Shown here: one piece after another, positions 44,480-53,850 of the stretch
How positions within the stretch are numbered: the first letter of the stretch is position 1
How the letters are laid out: each line of letters starts with the position of its first letter
From: JAIPGX01 sp041650475
GTDB lineage: Bacteria > Babelota > Babeliae > Babelales > UASB340
NCBI GenBank assembly: GCA_041650475.1
Contig: JBAZLD010000001.1
Span: 1-64,000 of the forward strand
Length of the DNA stretch: 64,000 bases
Reading direction: 5' to 3'
Notes under the pieces: generated by a model
The model's input: only the letters and a program-made list of their open reading frames with translations
Database searches by the model: none
Told to the model about the DNA's origin: nothing
Made by a program: the position numbers and the translations under genes

Positions 44480-45910
44480 ATGAATTTTTTTAAAACAAAT
44501 TTATGTAGCATATTTATTTGTTTTCTATTCACTTTTTTTATTAACAATATTTTCTCTCAAGATTCTGTTAATAAAAAAGCATCAGATGTAATTACTAATG
44601 CACAAATAGAGGCTTTAAAAATAAAGTCTCAGGCAGAACAATATGCTTTAAAAATAAAAACTGAAGCTCAATTGGCTGCTTTAAAAGCGAAGCATAATAT
44701 CTCAACGGAATCTAGTTTATTTATCAATGAAGAAGATAAGAATCAAGAAAATGGGAAACAAGTATCTTGGGAATGGAAAAATGAAATTCAAGATCAATTT
44801 GATAAGGACACAAGATTTATAAAAGATATAGTTGTTAAGGGCGAGGTAAGTCAGCAAGAAATTGATGATTTTTTAAATTTATTTAAATCTCAATCTGAAT
44901 GGTTTGATCAAACTGTTACACAAACAAAAAATGTTGGTGACGCTAATTATTTGGCAATTACAAAAAAGAAAACGATTTTAGAAAAAGTAGTTGAAGCTCA
45001 AGAAAAAGCGGATTCAACTTTGCAGAATATATTTGATAAATTTGAAATTGGATCAAATATATATGACAAAGTACGATTGGCAATTTTATATGAAATTAAT
45101 TCTTTGATCGAAAACGAAGATTCTTATGTTTCTGATGAGCAAATAAATGAAATTGTAAAAAATATTGTTGATCGGATAAAAAAACAAAGTGAAATGTTGA
45201 GTATAAAAGACGAAACTGTCACGCAAGAATCTGTTCGTAGGTTGGAAACAGAGTTAAAAAGATTAAAAAAAGAGTCTCTTAATAATAAAAATTTGGCTTT
45301 TAATCTTGAAAGTAATATTAGATTAAGATTAGAAGAAAAAAATAGAAAAAATCTTGAACTTGAAATTTTGTTACAAAAAACGCAACAGGTGTTAGAAAAA
45401 TTAAAAGATCAAACAAAAGATATTTTAAAAAATAAAGGCAAAGATAATTTACAATTTCAAATTAGAATAGGCCAAGTCAAAAAAGAACTAGAAATATTTA
45501 AAGATCAGCTATCAGAAAGCAAGAAAAATCAAATTTATTTAGAAAATAAATATAAAAAGAAATTGAATCATCTGCAAGAAAAGTTAAAAAATTATGAAGA
45601 ACAAAAATTAAACCTTGAAAATATGTTAAATAAAGAAAAATTTAATGCGAAAAAAATTGAATTAGAGATTAAACAAAAAGAACTAGAGAAGAAACAAATT
45701 TTAAAGAGTAAAATAAAAGATCAAAAAATGATTAATAAGCTTAGTTTTGAATTAGAATTAGCTTTAAAAGAAAAAAGAAAAGAATTGGATACTTTGAAAA
45801 CATATATTAAAGAATATGAAGAGCAAAAAAATAATTTAGCTTCAAAGCTAAATACGCAAAAAGCTAAAATCAAGCAACTAGAAAAGAAATTAGTATATTC
45901 AGATAAATAA
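44480..45910 (+). CDS. Long secreted coiled-coil protein
   Basis: The 476-residue product has a signal peptide (residues 1-26) followed by an Ala/Lys-rich helical repeat (IKSQAEQYALKIKTEAQL). A region to about 240 and an almost unbroken Lys/Glu/Leu heptad coiled coil from about 240 to the end complete it. No enzymatic motif is visible. The ATG at 44480, just after a GGGGA site, gives the signal peptide a normal length; an upstream in-frame GTG at 44459 would add seven charged residues. It may be a structural or tethering protein of the envelope or an effector; this is inference. Confidence 0.72.
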   Translation: MNFFKTNLCSIFICFLFTFFINNIFSQDSVNKKASDVITNAQIEALKIKSQAEQYALKIKTEAQLAALKAKHNISTESSLFINEEDKNQENGKQVSWEWKNEIQDQFDKDTRFIKDIVVKGEVSQQEIDDFLNLFKSQSEWFDQTVTQTKNVGDANYLAITKKKTILEKVVEAQEKADSTLQNIFDKFEIGSNIYDKVRLAILYEINSLIENEDSYVSDEQINEIVKNIVDRIKKQSEMLSIKDETVTQESVRRLETELKRLKKESLNNKNLAFNLESNIRLRLEEKNRKNLELEILLQKTQQVLEKLKDQTKDILKNKGKDNLQFQIRIGQVKKELEIFKDQLSESKKNQIYLENKYKKKLNHLQEKLKNYEEQKLNLENMLNKEKFNAKKIELEIKQKELEKKQILKSKIKDQKMINKLSFELELALKEKRKELDTLKTYIKEYEEQKNNLASKLNTQKAKIKQLEKKLVYSDK

Positions 45911-45938
45911 TTTATATTCAAATTGTATTTTATTTCAA

Positions 45939-45966
45939 ATATTGATTTTGTTTGTAAAATCAATAT
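45939..45966. repeat. Inverted repeat after the coiled-coil gene
   Basis: An 11-bp AT-rich stem (45939-45949 with 45956-45966) and a six-base loop lie here without a following T-run. It could be a weak terminator or a site in the promoter region of the next gene. Confidence 0.4.
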
Positions 45967-46073
45967 AAATTAATATTGCTGTTTCTATTAATCAATGTTA
46001 TATTATTTTCTTAAATAATTATGTTTTGTACAAAATATTTTATTACCTAAGATTTTTTTGAGGGGGTTTTTTT

Positions 46074-47555
46074 ATGTCATATAAAAATAACAATAGATAT
46101 GCTTTCTTGATTTGCATATTATTTTCTTTTTTATTTATTTTGCCTACCCAGGCTAATTGCATGCAGCAAATTATTGCAGCTCCAGTTAATTTATTAAGAA
46201 ATAATGTAAAAAATCTTGAAAAATTGAGTTATTTAAAGTCTACTAATCATTCAATTATATTGCCCAATAATCAAGAACTTGAAATTGATTGGGGCTTTAA
46301 TGGTTCAGGATCTTTGTTAGAACCATTTTCTCAAATAAAGTTAAAATTAAAACAAATTTCTGAACAAAATGTTCAAGATTCTAAAGATAATGAAAAATTT
46401 TCTTTGACAGAGTTTTTGAAGGTCATAGCTCAATCCAAGTTAAGTGAAAAATTAGAAAGTAGCTGGAGTATTTTACAACAATATTTTCCTAATTTGGATT
46501 GGTTGTTACAAGAAAAAGATTCGCCTATAAAAATATTTGCCATAAAATTATTTATTTTATTAAAAGATTCAACTTTAAATGGTCAAAATTTAAGAAAAAA
46601 AGTAGAAATATTACGGTTATTGTTCCGCTTAAATTTAAGTAATGCTTTTTCAAAATCTTTTGATAAGTCTAAAAAACTTTCTGATTATTTGCCCAATAAT
46701 TTTAAGCATTTACTTCCTAAAGATAATGATTTAATAAAATTTATTGATGATACTTGGATAAAAATAATCAATGTTTTTACTGAAAGTAATAACATGCTTG
46801 AGGATTGTGATAAGCCATTAGAGAAAAAACTTGATCTTATACAAACTTATAAACTTTTATTTGTTGCTTTGGTTAAGAGTTTTAATGAATATAAAACTGC
46901 TAAATTGGCAAATACTAATAAAACTGATGTTGTAAAAATTAAAGAGTTGTCTAAACAAGAGCAAGAATTGCTTGATGAACTTAAAAATTCAAAAAATAAA
47001 CTTTCTGATACATTTAATTTAATTAATTGTAGGGTTGCTGAATTAGGATCTAGGATAAATAAGTTAAATTTATCTTCGGATCAAATAGATAAAGATATAT
47101 ATTTTTATTTGAATGAAGATTTTAAAAAAATAAAGTCTGAAAAATTAGAATTCGAAAAACAAATAAAAGAAATTCAATATAAAATTGATGAACTGGAATA
47201 TGGTGTTGAAATTAGATCTGAAGATGTAAATCTTTCTTCAAGTTTAAGTAGTACTCCATTTGTTGTTTTAATTAATGTATTGTTAAAAAGCCCTGAATTT
47301 AGAGAAATGGCAATGGATATTAATGGTAACAAAGATTATAGCAAAATAAAAGAGACTTTAAATAAGCGAATAGAGTTCATATTTAAAAATTCTGATCATA
47401 TTAAAAAGAATTTAAAGATTTATAATTATATTATAAAAACGCTTTTCCCTAAAGATATTCAAAGTGCATTTGAAGAACTAATTGTAGATTTGTCTAAAAA
47501 AGAAGGAAAAGAATTAAATACCAAAGAATTAACTACAGCAGTTTTGAGTTTATAA
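46074..47555 (+). CDS. Secreted helical protein of unknown function
   Basis: No family is recognised. The 493-residue product has a clear signal peptide (residues 1-28, ending at NCMQQ) and a Lys/Leu/Asn-rich body predicted as largely helical. A coiled-coil section lies near residues 290-380. GAGGGGG precedes the ATG. It belongs to a run of four secreted unknowns with the genes on either side, which share base composition and helical character but no obvious sequence repeats. Confidence 0.65.
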   Translation: MSYKNNNRYAFLICILFSFLFILPTQANCMQQIIAAPVNLLRNNVKNLEKLSYLKSTNHSIILPNNQELEIDWGFNGSGSLLEPFSQIKLKLKQISEQNVQDSKDNEKFSLTEFLKVIAQSKLSEKLESSWSILQQYFPNLDWLLQEKDSPIKIFAIKLFILLKDSTLNGQNLRKKVEILRLLFRLNLSNAFSKSFDKSKKLSDYLPNNFKHLLPKDNDLIKFIDDTWIKIINVFTESNNMLEDCDKPLEKKLDLIQTYKLLFVALVKSFNEYKTAKLANTNKTDVVKIKELSKQEQELLDELKNSKNKLSDTFNLINCRVAELGSRINKLNLSSDQIDKDIYFYLNEDFKKIKSEKLEFEKQIKEIQYKIDELEYGVEIRSEDVNLSSSLSSTPFVVLINVLLKSPEFREMAMDINGNKDYSKIKETLNKRIEFIFKNSDHIKKNLKIYNYIIKTLFPKDIQSAFEELIVDLSKKEGKELNTKELTTAVLSL

Positions 47556-47588
47556 ATTTGTTGCTCTATATAAAAATACGGGGGTTTT

Positions 47589-48836
47589 ATGTATCTTATA
47601 AAAAATATATTTTTAAAAAATAATAAATATTTTTTATTAATTTTTTTGTTTTTTAAGTTATTTGCTTTGCAAGCAGTTAATAATGAACAAAAACCTATTT
47701 TTTCTAGAGATTTAGCTATTAGTTATAAACAAATATTTTGTGAACAAATTTTTGATTATTTTTTAAATTCAAAAGCTAAAAATTTATCAGAATATAAAAA
47801 AATTAGTTTAAGCCTTTCTTATCTGCTCGCTGGTTATGATGAACAATTTTTGCAAAAATTGATAGATTTGCAAAAAATTGCAAATTCAAAAATAGAGATT
47901 TTACTTACGAATAAAATTTTATCCAAAAAATATTTAGCAAATTTAAGACTTTATGTTTTGAAAAAAAATTATGATCAGCTAATTAATGATAGAAATATTG
48001 ATTCTGAATTTATTGTTAATGAAATTCAGAAATTTTGCAAAGCCAACAAAATTAATTTGACTTCGAATACTGTAGAGATGTTAAAAATTAATATTTTTGA
48101 TTTTGGGGGAAATAAGAAAATAGTTGAAGATTATTGTGATTTGACGCACGCTTATTGTGTATATAAAAATAATTCTAAAAATCTTGTAGATAAAGACAAA
48201 TTATTAGAAATTTTAAAAATATTTAGTAATTATAAAAATACTTTATTACTAAAATTTAATAAGTTAGAAAATAATTGGTATGGTGGCTGGTCTGAAGAAA
48301 AATGCCAATTAAAAAGACGGATAGATATTTTAGATTTATTTATTTCTAAATTGCTCAAAATTAAATTAAATATTGATGAAGCTGAAAAATATAAAAATCT
48401 TCCAGAAGAAAAACAAGAAATATTAAAAGATTTTTTTGCTTTAGAAAAAAACAAGAATTTTGAAATAGTTGTTAATAGCAAAAAAAATCAAGATTTATAT
48501 AATTATTTAGTAGCTTTTAGAAATTTAGTTTTAGAATTTATTCAAAAAAAAGATATCAAAATAAAAGATGATTTAGAATATAAATTAAGATTAAATCAAA
48601 CGATTGCAGATCTGGAAACTTTTCTTGATTTAGAAAATGGAAGTTTAATTAATATAAGTTTGAGTATTTTTGGAAATAAAGATACAAAATGTTTATGTAA
48701 AATTGTTAATAGAATAATAAATATTTTGAAAAAAATTAGGGGTGATAATACACCAAATAGTGGTGGTTGGATTTCAAAAATTATCAATGGTGATATCCCA
48801 GAAAAAGCTTGGGATTTGTTAAAAAAAATTGGTTGA
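47589..48836 (+). CDS. Secreted helical protein of unknown function
   Basis: The 415-residue product begins with a signal peptide (about residues 1-32, ending in FALQAV) and is Lys/Ile/Asn-rich and helical throughout. No domain is recognised. GGGGG precedes the start and the gap to the previous gene is 33 bp without a terminator, so the two are probably co-transcribed. It converges with a minus-strand secreted unknown 29 bp away. Confidence 0.62.
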   Translation: MYLIKNIFLKNNKYFLLIFLFFKLFALQAVNNEQKPIFSRDLAISYKQIFCEQIFDYFLNSKAKNLSEYKKISLSLSYLLAGYDEQFLQKLIDLQKIANSKIEILLTNKILSKKYLANLRLYVLKKNYDQLINDRNIDSEFIVNEIQKFCKANKINLTSNTVEMLKINIFDFGGNKKIVEDYCDLTHAYCVYKNNSKNLVDKDKLLEILKIFSNYKNTLLLKFNKLENNWYGGWSEEKCQLKRRIDILDLFISKLLKIKLNIDEAEKYKNLPEEKQEILKDFFALEKNKNFEIVVNSKKNQDLYNYLVAFRNLVLEFIQKKDIKIKDDLEYKLRLNQTIADLETFLDLENGSLINISLSIFGNKDTKCLCKIVNRIINILKKIRGDNTPNSGGWISKIINGDIPEKAWDLLKKIG

Positions 48837-48865
48837 AAAATAATATTATCAAGTATTTTTTATAG

Positions 48866-49765
48866 TTATATTATAATAATATTATGAAGATCTTCTAAGA
48901 GATTAAGTGTTTGCTCTTTGCTTGTTATTTGATATCTAATGTACCAGTTGTATAGATTTAATATTTCTTGAAAATCTATATATATAAATTTATCTGGAAC
49001 TTTTATTTCGCCATTTAAAATTTTAGCTAATTTTTTTGTTGGCATGACCGAGCTTATTTGTTTCATTGTTTCTATATTTAATTTTATTAAAATTAGATTA
49101 TAATTTAGTAAAATTTCTATACAAGTAATAATATTTTCTACGGTCATTGTTTTTGTGGGTATTTCTTGAAGTTTTCCAGTTTTTTCATCAACCTGTGGGA
49201 TTAAAAATTTTTTTAGATAAAAATTATTTATGAGCATATTTAAGAAATCTTGTGTGGATTGGTCTGTGTATTGGTCTAAAGTAATATTATTTCCAATTGA
49301 ATCTAAAAAAATTGTAATGCACAAAAAATTTTTAATTAATTTTTCTAAAATTTGTATTAAATTTTTATTTATAGAATTATTATTTTCTATATTATCTTTG
49401 ATAGAAGAAATGTTATTTAATCCTTTTAATAAAGAGTACATAAAACAAAGAGAAGGGCCTTCAAATTCTTCTCTTGATACTAGGGAATTATTATTATCTT
49501 CGATTTGAGAAATTTCATCTTCATATTCAAATTCAATATTTAGAGAAAAAAAATATGCTATTATTTGTTGGGCTTTGAGTTTTGTTAAAATCTCTAGAAT
49601 TTTAGGTTTATATAATTCTTTTGCAGTGTTTTCATTCTCTATATCTGTAATTATTATTTTTATATTTGATTGAGAATTTGTTGAAGTTTCCATAGAAATA
49701 AGCTTGGCCGAATAAGAATTTAAAATTATAGGTAATAAAAGAATAATTTTTTTAAAAAAACACAT
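48866..49765 (-). CDS. Secreted helical protein of unknown function
   Basis: The 299-residue product has a signal peptide (MCFFKKIILLLPIILNSYS, about residues 1-19), then an Asn/Ile/Glu-rich helical body with an acidic stretch near residues 68-80. No motif is recognised. It is encoded opposite the preceding secreted genes. Its upstream region holds a 30-bp AT palindrome and the tRNA-Gln gene on the other strand. Confidence 0.58.
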   Translation of the reverse strand: MCFFKKIILLLPIILNSYSAKLISMETSTNSQSNIKIIITDIENENTAKELYKPKILEILTKLKAQQIIAYFFSLNIEFEYEDEISQIEDNNNSLVSREEFEGPSLCFMYSLLKGLNNISSIKDNIENNNSINKNLIQILEKLIKNFLCITIFLDSIGNNITLDQYTDQSTQDFLNMLINNFYLKKFLIPQVDEKTGKLQEIPTKTMTVENIITCIEILLNYNLILIKLNIETMKQISSVMPTKKLAKILNGEIKVPDKFIYIDFQEILNLYNWYIRYQITSKEQTLNLLEDLHNIIII

Positions 49766-49819
49766 AATTTACCTTTTTTGTTATAAAATTAAATTTTCTG
49801 TAAAAAATAAAAAATTTTG

Positions 49820-49849
49820 AAAAAATAATATTAATTAATATTATTTTTT
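49820..49849. repeat. 30-bp perfect AT-only palindrome
   Basis: Bases 49820-49834 are the exact reverse complement of 49835-49849, without a spacer and containing only A and T. It lies between a divergent secreted-protein gene and tRNA-Gln. It could melt easily or be a regulatory site; AT-rich composition makes chance occurrence less remarkable than the length suggests. Confidence 0.5.
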
Positions 49850-49920
49850 TTGCTATATTTTAGTAGTATTTTACATAAAAAAAACTTTTTTTCTTAGAAT
49901 TTCAAATAATTTTCTTTAAT

Positions 49921-49991
49921 TGGGATGTCGTCTAGTGGTAGGACCCCGGATTCTGGATCCGGTTACAGAGGTTCGAATCCTCTCGTCCCAG
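49921..49991 (+). tRNA. tRNA-Gln (CTG)
   Basis: This is a cloverleaf with acceptor arms TGGGATG/CGTCCCA, including one G-T pair. U1-A72 is the pairing favoured by glutaminyl-tRNA identity. The anticodon loop TTCTGGA gives CTG. The discriminator is G73 and CCA is not encoded: the bases that follow are CT and belong to a GC-rich structured stretch. Confidence 0.95.
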
Positions 49992-50160
49992 CTTTCGCTC
50001 AGAGAGCTTCAGCTGGGCAGGCCAGCTAGTTAAAATGTATGGAAAGTTTAAAAAGAAAATTTGAGCGAAAGCTTTTCCGTCCGGAGCCTCTTGGGCGAAG
50101 GCGGACCTGTCACGTCATAGCTTTAGCGAAGGCGGACGATTTATTTTTAGAGGCTTTTTT
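49987..50160. repeat. GC-rich, hairpin-rich element between tRNA-Gln and the GIY-YIG gene
   Basis: Several nested inverted repeats fill this stretch. CCCAGCT/AGCTGGG (49987-49993, 50011-50017) encloses GCTC/GAGC. AGCTGG/CCAGCT lies at 50011-50016 and 50022-50027. GCTTTCGCTCA/TGAGCGAAAGC lies at 49991-50001 and 50062-50072. AGCCTCT/AGAGGCT lies at 50085-50091 and 50149-50155. The direct repeat GCGAAGGCGGAC occurs at 50095-50106 and 50126-50137. The first arm uses the last bases of the tRNA. The GC content is far above the neighbourhood. It ends directly at the GIY-YIG start codon. Confidence 0.75.
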
Positions 50161-50400
50161 ATGTATTATATTTATATTCTTAGATCAGTAGTCTATCCAA
50201 ACAGAACATATACTGGTTATACAAACAATCTTAAGCAAAGATTGGCTGATCATAATTGTGGTCAATCTATTCACACTTCAAAGCTTGGACCCTGGCAACT
50301 TGAAACATATTTTGTGTTTAGCGAGGAATCAAAGGCTATTGCATTTGAAAAATATTTAAAATCTGGTTCGGGTAGGGCTTTTGCCAAGAAACATTTTTAA
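50161..50400 (+). CDS. Small GIY-YIG nuclease-domain protein
   Basis: The 79-residue product is a single GIY-YIG domain. YYIYILRS forms the first strand (YIY in the GIY place) and TYTGYT the second (YTG in the YIG place). Then come LKQRLADHN with the catalytic Arg, and FEKYLKSGSGRAFAKKHF at the C-terminus. Proteins of this type resemble stand-alone UvrC/homing-nuclease domains; many are of unknown function. The gene has no normal ribosome-binding site apart from AGAGG in the preceding hairpin arm. Association with the GC-rich repeats suggests that gene and repeats travel as one element (inference). Confidence 0.85.
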   Translation: MYYIYILRSVVYPNRTYTGYTNNLKQRLADHNCGQSIHTSKLGPWQLETYFVFSEESKAIAFEKYLKSGSGRAFAKKHF

Positions 50401-50463
50401 TAAAAAGTTGTTGATCTATTAAAATTTGACACTAAGTTTTGTGATTTGATTTTTAGAAATTTA

Positions 50464-50490
50464 AAAGAGGCAACTAAAAGTTGCCTCTTT
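50464..50490. terminator. Bidirectional terminator
   Basis: A perfect 12-bp stem (AAAGAGGCAACT at 50464-50475, AGTTGCCTCTTT at 50479-50490) has a three-base loop. It separates the GIY-YIG gene from the convergent M16 peptidase gene. Confidence 0.85.
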
Positions 50491-50491
50491 C

Positions 50492-53329
50492 TTATTCTTC
50501 AACTCTTCCAACAATTACGAATGACCAATCATCAGGATTTAAATATTTTTTTGCCACCTCGTTTACTTCTTCGCGGGTTATGTTCAAGCATTTTTTAAAG
50601 AGCTTTTCGTTATAATCCCAGTCATGCCCTTCCGATTTGGTGATCCCGAAATAATAGGCAATTTCACTATTTGTTTGATTTGACTTTCCAAGTGAATTAA
50701 TAATCATGTTATGGAAATTTTCAAAATCTTGCTCGGGAACTCCATTTTGAGCAATATTATTCAAAGTTGATTTAATTAAATTTAAGACGGGTTCTGTATT
50801 AGCCAAAGAAATCTCTGCATTTATGCCAGCAGGGCTTTCTTGTTCTTCACTTGATCCAACAAGCCCACATGAACAATTGTAAAAAATGCCGTGCTGTTCA
50901 CGTAATTCAAATAAAATTTTGTTAACATATATTCCTAATAAAGCAAGTTCCCAATAATCTTTAGCATCTTTTTTAACTGTAATACGGCCCCCTTCTAATA
51001 CAACGCGTTCTTTTGGTAAATAGACTTTTTGATCTTTTGCTTTAGGATTTTGTAATTTTGGAAAATTGGTTTTGATTTTTTCTATATCGCATGTTTGAGC
51101 TGAGTCTTTCCATTGGCCATAGGTGTTTTCTAATTGTTGTCTAATTGTTTTTTCGTCAAAATTTCCAACAACTACTAGAATCATATTGCTTGGTGACATA
51201 TATTTTTTATGAAATTCAAATAAATCAGAACGGTTAATTTTTTTAAGTTCTGACATTTCTTCTTGTATTGTTTTTTGACTTAAAAGATCGTTTTGACATA
51301 AATGTTTTGTAAGTTTATCTGCTGCAACACAACCTGCATTTTCTAATTCTTTTTCCATAAATTCAAGTGAATCTTTTATATCTTTGTTAAATGCCTTTTT
51401 AGGGTATGTAGGTTTGGTTAAAATATATACTTGTCTTTGTGCAGCTGCATCAAAATCTGACGCTAAACAAGAAATAAATTCGCCATTGCTTATTGCACCT
51501 AGATCATCAAAAAATTTTCTGTGATCTTGCTTGCTGTAACCTTCACTTCCTTCTAATAAAAGGCGTCTTGATAAATCAGGAACGTGTCCTTTTCCATTTT
51601 CCTTAAAATACCGCCCTAGTTTATCAAAGTTTTTTAAAAAAAGGTTAGAGATTATAAATGGTGTATCTTTTCTTTGTTTTATAATAACGTGAAGACCATT
51701 GCTTAAATCGAACTCTGCGTCTGGTTTTGGAAAAGTAACATCAAGCAGCTCAGGATTAGGCAATTCATATGCTGTAACAGGTTTTTCTAGTTTTGAAGTT
51801 CTTTCTTTTAAAGCTAATATTGAATTATCATATTCATCAATATTTTGTTGCAATTTTACCCAATCATCTTTTTCTTTATCTTTAAGTGGCTTAATTGTAA
51901 ATAAATTCATTAAATTTGATCTTAAATATTTATAACTAAAAGCTTTGATATCTTCATTTGTAATTGAGTCTAGTAATGCTAGCTCATCAAATAGTTGGTA
52001 TTCGTTTTTATTAATTAAATAAGACCATTCCAGAGCACTAGCAATTGAAATGCACTTATCAAATGATCGTAATAAGACAATTTTTTCGTTTTTTCTTATG
52101 CGAGCAAATTCGTCTTTAGGAACTCCATTTGAAATTATATCTTCGATTTCTTTTATTATAATATCTTTGCAGATTTGAGTAACTTCTTCTATGCTTTTTG
52201 AGCTAAAAAAGCCTTTTTGTTCCTGCGGCATAAATGTACTTATAAAAATACCTGCCTTTACTAAAGAAAAAGAAAAAGCACTTGAATGTAAGGTCAGCGT
52301 TTTTTCATCTTGTAAAATTTTTCTTAATTGATTATATAGATATTTACTTATAATTGTAGAACACAAAGAACTTTTAATGTCTTGATTTCCTGGTATATTC
52401 CATGCACAATAAACAGATGTGTATGGATTTGATTTGTAAACTACAATATTTTTTTGAAAAAAATCTTTGTTTATATATGAAAAATCTGTATTTTTTTTAG
52501 TCTGGAAAGACTTTGCTGGAGATTTAGCTGGAGATTTAATTGCTCCGAATAAATTTTTTATTTCATTTATAACTTCATTTTTATCTAGATCACCAACCAC
52601 AATTATAGTTGCACGATCTGGCCTGTAATATTTTTTATAAAAGTCACGAACCTTTTCTGGGTCAAGATTTAAAAGATTTTCTTTGTACCCAATTACAGGA
52701 TGATGATAGGGGTGATTTGATGATAACAACTCAGTTAAAAAATTACCCTGGGAATCTCCATCTCTTAATTTGAGCTCATCAAAAACAGTTTTTAATTCTG
52801 ATGCTAGATGCTCATCTGCAATACGAACATTTTGCATGCAATCAGCAAGAATATTTAAAAACACTTTCCAATTTTTATTATCAGTATAAAAGTAATAAGT
52901 TGTTTGATCATAAGAAGTGTGAGCATTTAAATTTGTTCCAAATTTTCTTGCAATTTCAAAAATATCTTGTTCAGAAAGCTTTTCTGTCCCCTTAAATATC
53001 ATATGCTCGACTAGATGCGCAAAACCATATTCGCTTGATTCTTCGTCTTTTGATCCCACATCATACATGACTTTTAATATAACTTCCGGTGTATTTTCTT
53101 TATGATAAAATAGAATAGTTAAACCGTTATCAAGAATTTCTTTGTAAATATTATTTTTAAGTTTCTCTATATTTGAATCTATATTTGTTTTTTGAATTGC
53201 GGGCTGCTCAGATGTATTTTGCAAAGCTTTTACATGAGAAATGGATATATGTAAGCTTAATAAAAAGCTGAGTAAAATTAAAAAAATTGAATGTTTTTTA
53301 TTTTTAATATTTGACCTAATCTTTGACAT
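50492..53329 (-). CDS. Exported M16-family zinc metallopeptidase
   Basis: M16 peptidases (pitrilysin/insulinase type) degrade peptides inside a closed chamber. The 945-residue product has a signal peptide (about residues 1-36). The N-terminal M16 half carries the zinc site HLVEH and a downstream glutamate region (ELKTVFDELKLRDGD). The C-terminal half lacks HxxEH, as is normal for two-domain members. GAGGGA precedes the ATG at 53329; a TTG 12 bases earlier is in frame but poorer. It is probably periplasmic and acts on small peptides. Substrates are unknown. Confidence 0.93.
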   Translation of the reverse strand: MSKIRSNIKNKKHSIFLILLSFLLSLHISISHVKALQNTSEQPAIQKTNIDSNIEKLKNNIYKEILDNGLTILFYHKENTPEVILKVMYDVGSKDEESSEYGFAHLVEHMIFKGTEKLSEQDIFEIARKFGTNLNAHTSYDQTTYYFYTDNKNWKVFLNILADCMQNVRIADEHLASELKTVFDELKLRDGDSQGNFLTELLSSNHPYHHPVIGYKENLLNLDPEKVRDFYKKYYRPDRATIIVVGDLDKNEVINEIKNLFGAIKSPAKSPAKSFQTKKNTDFSYINKDFFQKNIVVYKSNPYTSVYCAWNIPGNQDIKSSLCSTIISKYLYNQLRKILQDEKTLTLHSSAFSFSLVKAGIFISTFMPQEQKGFFSSKSIEEVTQICKDIIIKEIEDIISNGVPKDEFARIRKNEKIVLLRSFDKCISIASALEWSYLINKNEYQLFDELALLDSITNEDIKAFSYKYLRSNLMNLFTIKPLKDKEKDDWVKLQQNIDEYDNSILALKERTSKLEKPVTAYELPNPELLDVTFPKPDAEFDLSNGLHVIIKQRKDTPFIISNLFLKNFDKLGRYFKENGKGHVPDLSRRLLLEGSEGYSKQDHRKFFDDLGAISNGEFISCLASDFDAAAQRQVYILTKPTYPKKAFNKDIKDSLEFMEKELENAGCVAADKLTKHLCQNDLLSQKTIQEEMSELKKINRSDLFEFHKKYMSPSNMILVVVGNFDEKTIRQQLENTYGQWKDSAQTCDIEKIKTNFPKLQNPKAKDQKVYLPKERVVLEGGRITVKKDAKDYWELALLGIYVNKILFELREQHGIFYNCSCGLVGSSEEQESPAGINAEISLANTEPVLNLIKSTLNNIAQNGVPEQDFENFHNMIINSLGKSNQTNSEIAYYFGITKSEGHDWDYNEKLFKKCLNITREEVNEVAKKYLNPDDWSFVIVGRVEE

Positions 53330-53360
53330 ATTGTCCCTCAAAAAAAATTAAAATTAAATA

Positions 53361-53402
53361 AAGATTAATAAAACAGATTAATAAAACTGTTTTATTAATC
53401 TT
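53361..53402. terminator. Hairpin upstream of the M16 gene
   Basis: A perfect 16-bp AT-rich stem (53361-53376 with 53387-53402) is followed by TTTT on the plus strand and by a T-rich run on the minus strand. It lies just upstream of the M16 start, so it may be a terminator left from a lost gene or a leader structure. Confidence 0.5.
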
Positions 53403-53662
53403 TTTCTGGTTAAAATTAAATTTATCAAAAAGTTTCTAAACGTGCAAAAGAGTCAAGCCGCAAGAATCAAAATTGCCATTTTTATGCAAATCTTAATGTT
53501 TTCTATCAAATCGTAAAATTTATGAAATTTATCTGTGGGTGCATTTGCACATTAGTAAGCTTCTTTGGTATATTATATTTAATAAATAGTTAAAATTAAT
53601 TTTATAAATTTTAGTAAATTTATGATAATTTCAAAACGGGCTTTTTTGATTTTGTAAGGCAG

Positions 53663-53746
53663 ATGGATCAACTTAAAGGTACTAACGATTTTTATTTTAG
53701 GGTTGCAGAAAAGATTTTTGAAAATTTTGATATTGACAATGAATAA
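53663..53746 (+). pseudogene. Possible remnant of a histidyl-tRNA synthetase start
   Basis: A 27-codon frame starts MDQLKGTNDFYFRVAEKIFE and then stops. The KGTND element followed by a helix with AEK is reminiscent of the N-terminus of HisRS, where KGTxD is conserved. AAGG lies three bases before the ATG. Nothing similar follows in any frame. It may be a deletion remnant or chance. Confidence 0.3.
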
Positions 53747-53850
53747 TCTGCAATTTTATCTTATAAACTTGCTTTTTTTATCACTTATTTTTTAATCTTA
53801 AAATGTATAGGTTAGTAATTTTTTAATATTAAAAAAACGAGGGGATTCTT

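Larger units (their letters stand above)
53342..53850. other. Intergenic region of about 0.5 kb
   Basis: This is the longest gene-free stretch of the window. It contains a 16-bp hairpin (53361-53402), a GTGCATTTGCAC palindrome near 53538-53549 and a 27-codon frame at 53663-53746 resembling the start of a histidyl-tRNA synthetase. The rest shows no recognisable gene. It separates the divergent M16 and clostripain-like genes and must hold their promoters. Confidence 0.6.
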
